A stretch of 64,000 nt of DNA from Triops longicaudatus (lineage: Eukaryota > Arthropoda > Branchiopoda > Notostraca > Triopsidae), in contig JAGQDJ010000013.1 in NCBI GenBank assembly GCA_022885665.1, positions 124,001-188,000 on the forward strand, written 5' to 3'. Each line of letters opens with the position of its first letter. Position 1 is the stretch's first letter. Positions 59,901 through 64,000 of this stretch are shown here, in pieces. A program made the translations under genes and the position numbers. The notes below the pieces were generated by a model that was given only the letters and a program-made list of their open reading frames with translations, searched no databases and had not been told where the DNA came from.

Positions 59901-62900
59901 CTATTCGATTTGTTTAATTTTGTCTACTTTTTAGTGAAATGTATGAATAAGAAACTGTGGTAAAAAGTGAATGACAAAAATGAATGAGATAAATAAGTAA
60001 GTAGTAAGTTGGTGTGCGGCATTAATGAAGAAGTTATTAAAGTAATCAAACTTTCGGTAAACAATCATCTGCAAACTAATCGAAACTTCGCAAAGCTTTG
60101 AATATGGAACTCCAAAATGTATTGTTAGTAAATTAAGCTTTTTGGCAATTTGCAAGATTTTTATTTGAAAAGGGACCGAAAAAAGGCTACAAAAGTCTTT
60201 TTACTGACTTTTTCAATCATCGATAGAGCGGTGCTCGAAAAGTGTTTAATCGATAAAACTCGCTGTCCGTAAGTTCTGAGTTAGCGGTGACGACCCATCA
60301 ACGATATTATACTAACGTACTGTATTTGGCAAAAAAAGTTTATGTAGCAAGCCATAGAGGTCTAATCGTGACTCTTGAGGCTGATTAGCTTTCATGAGTC
60401 GCAACAGGAGCTTCCAACATAGCTTTCGAAGTTAAAGACAATTCTTCTACATTTCATATACAGTACTTATTTATACCACGTAATTCAAGATTTCGCGGCC
60501 TTTCAACTTGTAACCGACAGGCCTAAACCTTTCAACAATTTAATCCTGGTTAATCAGCCTCAAGATGGTCAATTAGACTTCTGTGGTTTGGGGCAATGTA
60601 AGGATATTTGCTTGCTTTATTCTAGTTATCAGCGTTACTTTTTTCCGCAAAGAATTTTTCATAATACTTAACTTCAAAAGAGTTCAAACATAGTGGTATA
60701 ACTTCGAAATTCAAAGTAATTTGTCACAAAATTTAAAAGAAACGCTCAGCCGTCACCTGCAAAAGTCAGACTGCGGGCACTCTTCTCTAGTTCATAACAT
60801 TTCATTCGAGGGTTGGGAAAGTTCTATGCTTATAAGGGTGGTTTCAGATCTGTGGTCTCAGGAGGTCTAAGGGACTAAAGAGTAGTCTATGGGTTGTTTC
60901 AGCAGCTGTATTAACGAGCAGTAGACATTTTCGGCTGTTTGCTATGGACAACAGGTAAAGAGAAAGGGGTTGGACAATTCGTAAAGATGCGATGACCTTT
61001 CTAATCCTTTCTGTGCCCACCTATGTCCCCTAAGTAGCTTGTACGTCATTACCAACAGGCATGTTGTTGGTCTACGAGCCGTCGAAGCTTAAGCGCCTTA
61101 AACCACAGATCTGAAACTACCCTTATTACTGTATTTGGCAAATTAAAAATTCTAAACATTCTTTATGTCAATTTCCTTGAATTTTTCCTTGCAATTTTTT
61201 GGCACACAAATCTCGAAAATAGACGAGTCCTCATTTAGTCATTGTAGTCGCAAGCTTTTGACTCAAGGCTATCAGTGCAATAACTCCAAAATGGATCAAT
61301 CGAATTTCGAAACTCAAAGAAAAACTTTATTAAAATGCTAGGTTTTTGAGGCATAAAAAATGCTGAGATAAATTTTTCTAGGTACCCAATCCGTTTTTCG
61401 AAAAACTTTCTCCAGTACACCTATTAATAAAAATTTCCCAACCCGAATGCTTTACGAAATATTTAACTACGTTTTCGAAGTTTTTTTATGCTCGCTAACC
61501 ATAATCAAAAAGGCCATTAGATGTAATTAATACTACTATGTGCCAAATACTATTATAACCGGTAAAAAATAAATAATGTACACAAAAGTACAAAGTACTG
61601 TGGTGAGTAAAGAAAAACTGTTTGGGGCAAATCACATAAGTCTAATTAAACCTCTCGAGATTGATTTACCTTCGTTAGGCGATGAAAGATCTTAAACGAA
61701 GGGTTGCAAGGTTAAAGGTAGCCCGCGACATTTAAAAACATTGACTTAGGTAAATCGCGAAGTTTGAAAGCGTTCACAACGTATGTTAAATGTAAACGTT
61801 GTATAATTGAGTTATAGGAATATTGCATATAGCAAAATGCTACATTACAGCAAAAAGTGTGAAAATTCATAGCTTTGTTAGCGTAGAAAAGTATTGACTA
61901 AATCAAAAACAAAAACTAACCAAAACTACTGAACTTAAAAAATAAGTTCGTTGGAGAGAAACTGTCGTATTTAGTTAACATTCTGTTAAACTGTATCTCA
62001 AAAGCGAAACTTCTACATTTTCAATACGCACTTTGCCTATTATAATTTGATTTTTTTATATTTTTTTGTGGAATACCATTCACCCTGTAACCGATTAGTT
62101 CAAGCTCCTTCACCCTCATTGAAGGCAAATTAACCTCGAGACATCTGACAAGACCTATGTGACTTTCCCCAAACAGCCTTTTATTATTTGTTTATTTTTT
62201 ATTTGAGAATTTTGAATTTACATCTTAGTTCGTATCACCAATGAAGTGTTACAGAGTTTGAATTTGTTTATATTGTACGACTTGTTCGTCGTTCTGTTTC
62301 GACTTTAAGCAAGGGTCATTTTGTGCTCAATGGAGGAATGTTTTGGTATAGGGTATTTTGGGTACCAAAAAATAGGGTAGTTCTGATAGAGGTCGTTTTG
62401 AGAGAGGGTCGTTCTTCCTGCACCCACAATGAATCCCGCCTCTAAATGCCGCCCCAATCGCGACGCCCCTGATTATCAAGCGCGTTTCAGGCAAATTTCA
62501 AAGTAGTGACTGTTGGTTTCAAGTTAACTTAGATCAAGTCAAGCTTGCATCTTTTAAGACTTTTTTATCTGATTATTTTGTTGAAATGAAAGAAATTTGT
62601 TGATCCACCTCGAGTCGTGCTGAGAAACAATTATGTATAATAGATAAATACTGCACCATACTTTATGAGGTTACTATCATGGAATCTGCTAAAGAATGTA
62701 CTGTGGACTTGCGAAGAAAGAACTTCGAGGGTACATAAAGAACAGGCAAAGATAATCTCAATATCTTCTTGAGATTTAAAATATTTTGGTATAGATTTGG
62801 TTCTGAATTGATAAACATCTTATTGTATCTTACCTCGATTCGGACTAGGGTAGGAAACATCAAACTGGGAAACGACAAAAAGGCCCACGACTGATATACA

Positions 62901-62981
62901 GACGACTGCGATGAACAAACTTCCTTTAGCGCGGCGTAAATATCTTCCCGGAGGACGGACTAATCTCAGTGCTAGCGTCAT
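56971..62981 (-). CDS. Beta-1,3-galactosyltransferase-like (GT31) with long stem
   Basis: Type II Golgi glycosyltransferase. Exon 1 is 62981-62834 (short cytosolic tail, then membrane anchor GSLFIAVVCISVVGLFVVS). Exon 2 is 58772-56971. Together 649 residues; the junction (CGA-G to GA-CAC) is in phase. Residues about 50-370 form a Pro/Glu/Ala-rich disordered stem, far longer than in typical B3GALTs. The catalytic domain (about 370-610) has ARQAVRGTWG, the metal-binding TDDDMY motif, DSYNNLTLKT, NTGPAYILTNDV and FKLEDVYVTG, the last being the beta-3-glycosyltransferase signature. A Thr/Lys-rich tail (ATAKPTTRTTASPAKATKKP) closes the protein. Which sugar it adds (Gal, GlcNAc or GalNAc) cannot be told from sequence. 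The single intron is 4.06 kb and filled with MITEs. Confidence 0.9.
59315..59328. repeat. G14 homopolymer
   Basis: An uninterrupted run of G within the glycosyltransferase intron. On the transcribed (minus) strand it is a C run. Confidence 0.9.
59642..59665. repeat. T24 homopolymer
   Basis: An uninterrupted poly-T run within the glycosyltransferase intron; poly-A on the transcribed strand. It could mark the tail of an old retroposed copy, but no source gene or target duplication was seen. Confidence 0.9.
59856..59900. mobile_element. Solo hAT-type end
   Basis: CAGTGGCGTCGTAAAGGGTG followed by GTTGGAGGTGCATCCCC, the same terminal type as at 4423 and 21095. No partner end was found downstream. 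Extent unknown. Confidence 0.5.
60345..60592 (-). repeat. Palindromic dispersed repeat, copy B
   Basis: Imperfect inverted ends (GAGGTCTAATCGTGACTCTTG and the complement of CAAGATGGTCAATTAGACTTC). It is the reverse-orientation copy of the repeat at about 5190-5415, alignable over its whole length. Its ends also resemble those of the element at 61618-62179, so they form one family. It lies in the glycosyltransferase intron. Confidence 0.7.
60832..61126. mobile_element. MITE with 25-bp inverted repeats, 295 bp
   Basis: The ends at 60832-60856 (ATAAGGGTGGTTTCAGATCT and five more) and 61102-61126 are inverted repeats with 24 of 25 matches. The target duplication is not clear. No coding capacity. 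The sequence right after it (ACTGTATTTGGCAAA) also occurs just before the repeat at 60345, suggesting a nested or composite arrangement. Confidence 0.85.
61618..62179. mobile_element. TIR element related to the A/B repeat family, 560 bp
   Basis: Long imperfect inverted ends of about 55 bp. The left starts CTGTTTGGGGCAAATCACAT and the complement of the right end starts CTGTTTGGGGAAAGTCACAT. Both go on to AxGTCTxxTx and a CTCGAGxTTxATTT block. The shared core ACATAAGTCTAATT links it to the shorter repeats at about 5190 and 60345. No transposase frame. Confidence 0.8.
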
Positions 62982-64000
62982 TGTACTGCAAAAGATACCA
63001 TATAAAAAATTATATTATCAAAAATCTCTTTACCTATGACTATACATTTTCGGCGTAGACATCGGTTAAGTGCGTAAGGTGAGCACAACATATACTTAGG
63101 CCGTGTTATTGATTAAACACAACTCAGAAGGATGGTGAGAACTATCTAATACCAATGTGCTGTAGACGCGACGCGAGAATATCCGAAAGAGAATAAAAGT
63201 GGAGATGAATAATAGAAGGAAAAGAAGGAAAAAACTGCTTTGTTATACCAGGTTACCCTTGGTTACAAAGCACAATCCTTCATTTTCAAACTAACAGTCT
63301 ACCCAATAAAAGGCTATGAAAATGGAGAACTTTGTTGTGTAATAGCATTCACTCCTTCTTGTGTGTGCAAGAGCCAATGAAACCTTGAGCTGAATGGGCG
63401 GATTTCGGCTTCGTATTGCGTTATTGACGATTGTGTGAAAAAAAAAAAAACAATGCAACGAAAGATCGGATCATATTTACGCATAATACGAAACGGGCAT
63501 TATGTACGCTTTCGATTTCATTGGAGTTACTTGAAAATGTTAAAGCTCCCAACTTACGACCTACTTACAATTGAACAAAAAAGCATTAGGTCTCTCATTT
63601 CAGTCACCGGTAAATTCGAAGTGCAACGCTTTGAGAGGGTAAAAGATGCACAGACCATGACGAGAACCTCAACTCTCACTTTCGTATCCATCTGAAACTA
63701 CTAACAAGAAATAAAAGGGACCTGTCGCTTTCTACACACCGAGTTTCCCATAAGGAAAAATTTCCCCCGTAGGCAAATTATCAGGCCAAGGTTGTTCCCT
63801 CCGCTTAAGATAAAAGAAAAGCACAAGAATTTGTACTGTTTCTTTTGGGGAGTTTTTCAGCGTGTTGAATCTTTTTACCATTTATTAAGTCGCATTGTTG
63901 CTCTTTATTGTCCTCATACTAAAGACGTTAACTTGCGAGAGCAAACCTGTCGGAATGAACTCTTCATCCTTGTGAGTCAATCTTCCTATAGGCAGCGAGA
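62982..64000. other. Upstream region of the glycosyltransferase
   Basis: About 1 kb upstream of the glycosyltransferase start codon, expected to hold its promoter and 5'UTR. Frames present are short and unremarkable. I see nothing else I can support before the window ends. Confidence 0.4.

Noticed and set aside
62455..62475. CGCGACGCCCCTG as the right end of another hAT element
   Set aside because: No matching CAGGGGCGTC left end was found nearby, and no duplication could be tested.

Overview
The window is nuclear DNA of a multicellular animal, almost certainly an invertebrate. The reasons are split genes with GT-AG introns (54 nt to about 5 kb), AT-rich spacers, DNA-transposon fragments, and clear orthologues of metazoan genes (LRP11-like receptor, SLC35D1/2 transporter, ERBIN-type LAP protein, plastin, CLN3). 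I cannot name the phylum from sequence alone. Gene models were assembled by hand from reading frame, splice consensus and protein family conservation. Every complete multi-exon model closes in phase and has a length close to its family's norm.

Layout, left to right: BRF1 3' part (+, cut by the window edge); LRP11-like membrane protein (-); ARIH2/TRIAD1 RBR ubiquitin ligase (+); TSR2 (-); NDUFAF2 (+); SMIM15-like (-); plastin/fimbrin (+) with at least one probable alternative first exon; a 4.3 kb spacer; CLN3 (+); an 8 kb stretch with no gene I can support; an ERBIN/LRRC7-type LAP protein without a PDZ domain (+); SNF8/VPS22 (-); an OSBPL9/10/11-type oxysterol-binding protein (+); SLC35D1/2 nucleotide-sugar transporter (-); a 6 kb spacer; and a family-31 beta-1,3-glycosyltransferase (-) with a 4.06 kb intron full of small transposons.

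Five neighbouring pairs are tail to tail with 112 to 417 bp between stop codons. Two pairs share short head-to-head spacers (TSR2/NDUFAF2 181 bp, SNF8/OSBPL 395 bp). The genes are mostly housekeeping: Pol III transcription, ubiquitin ligation, ribosome assembly, complex I assembly, actin bundling, lysosome and ESCRT function, lipid transfer, and Golgi sugar supply and transfer. They do not form a pathway. The NDUFAF2/SMIM15 tail-to-tail pair matches the arrangement I recall in human and may be ancient synteny.

Mobile DNA consists of non-autonomous DNA elements. Four hAT-type elements have near-perfect 8-bp target duplications, and there is one degenerate hAT-like copy, one pogo/Tigger-like MITE, a family present at both ends of the window, and a separate 295-bp MITE. 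No tRNA, rRNA, CRISPR array or autonomous transposase was recognised.

The most interesting points are the PDZ-less LAP protein with eight SxIP/SxLP motifs, the alternative plastin N-termini that enter the first EF-hand, the conserved LRP11 tail, and the loss of the CaaX end in CLN3.
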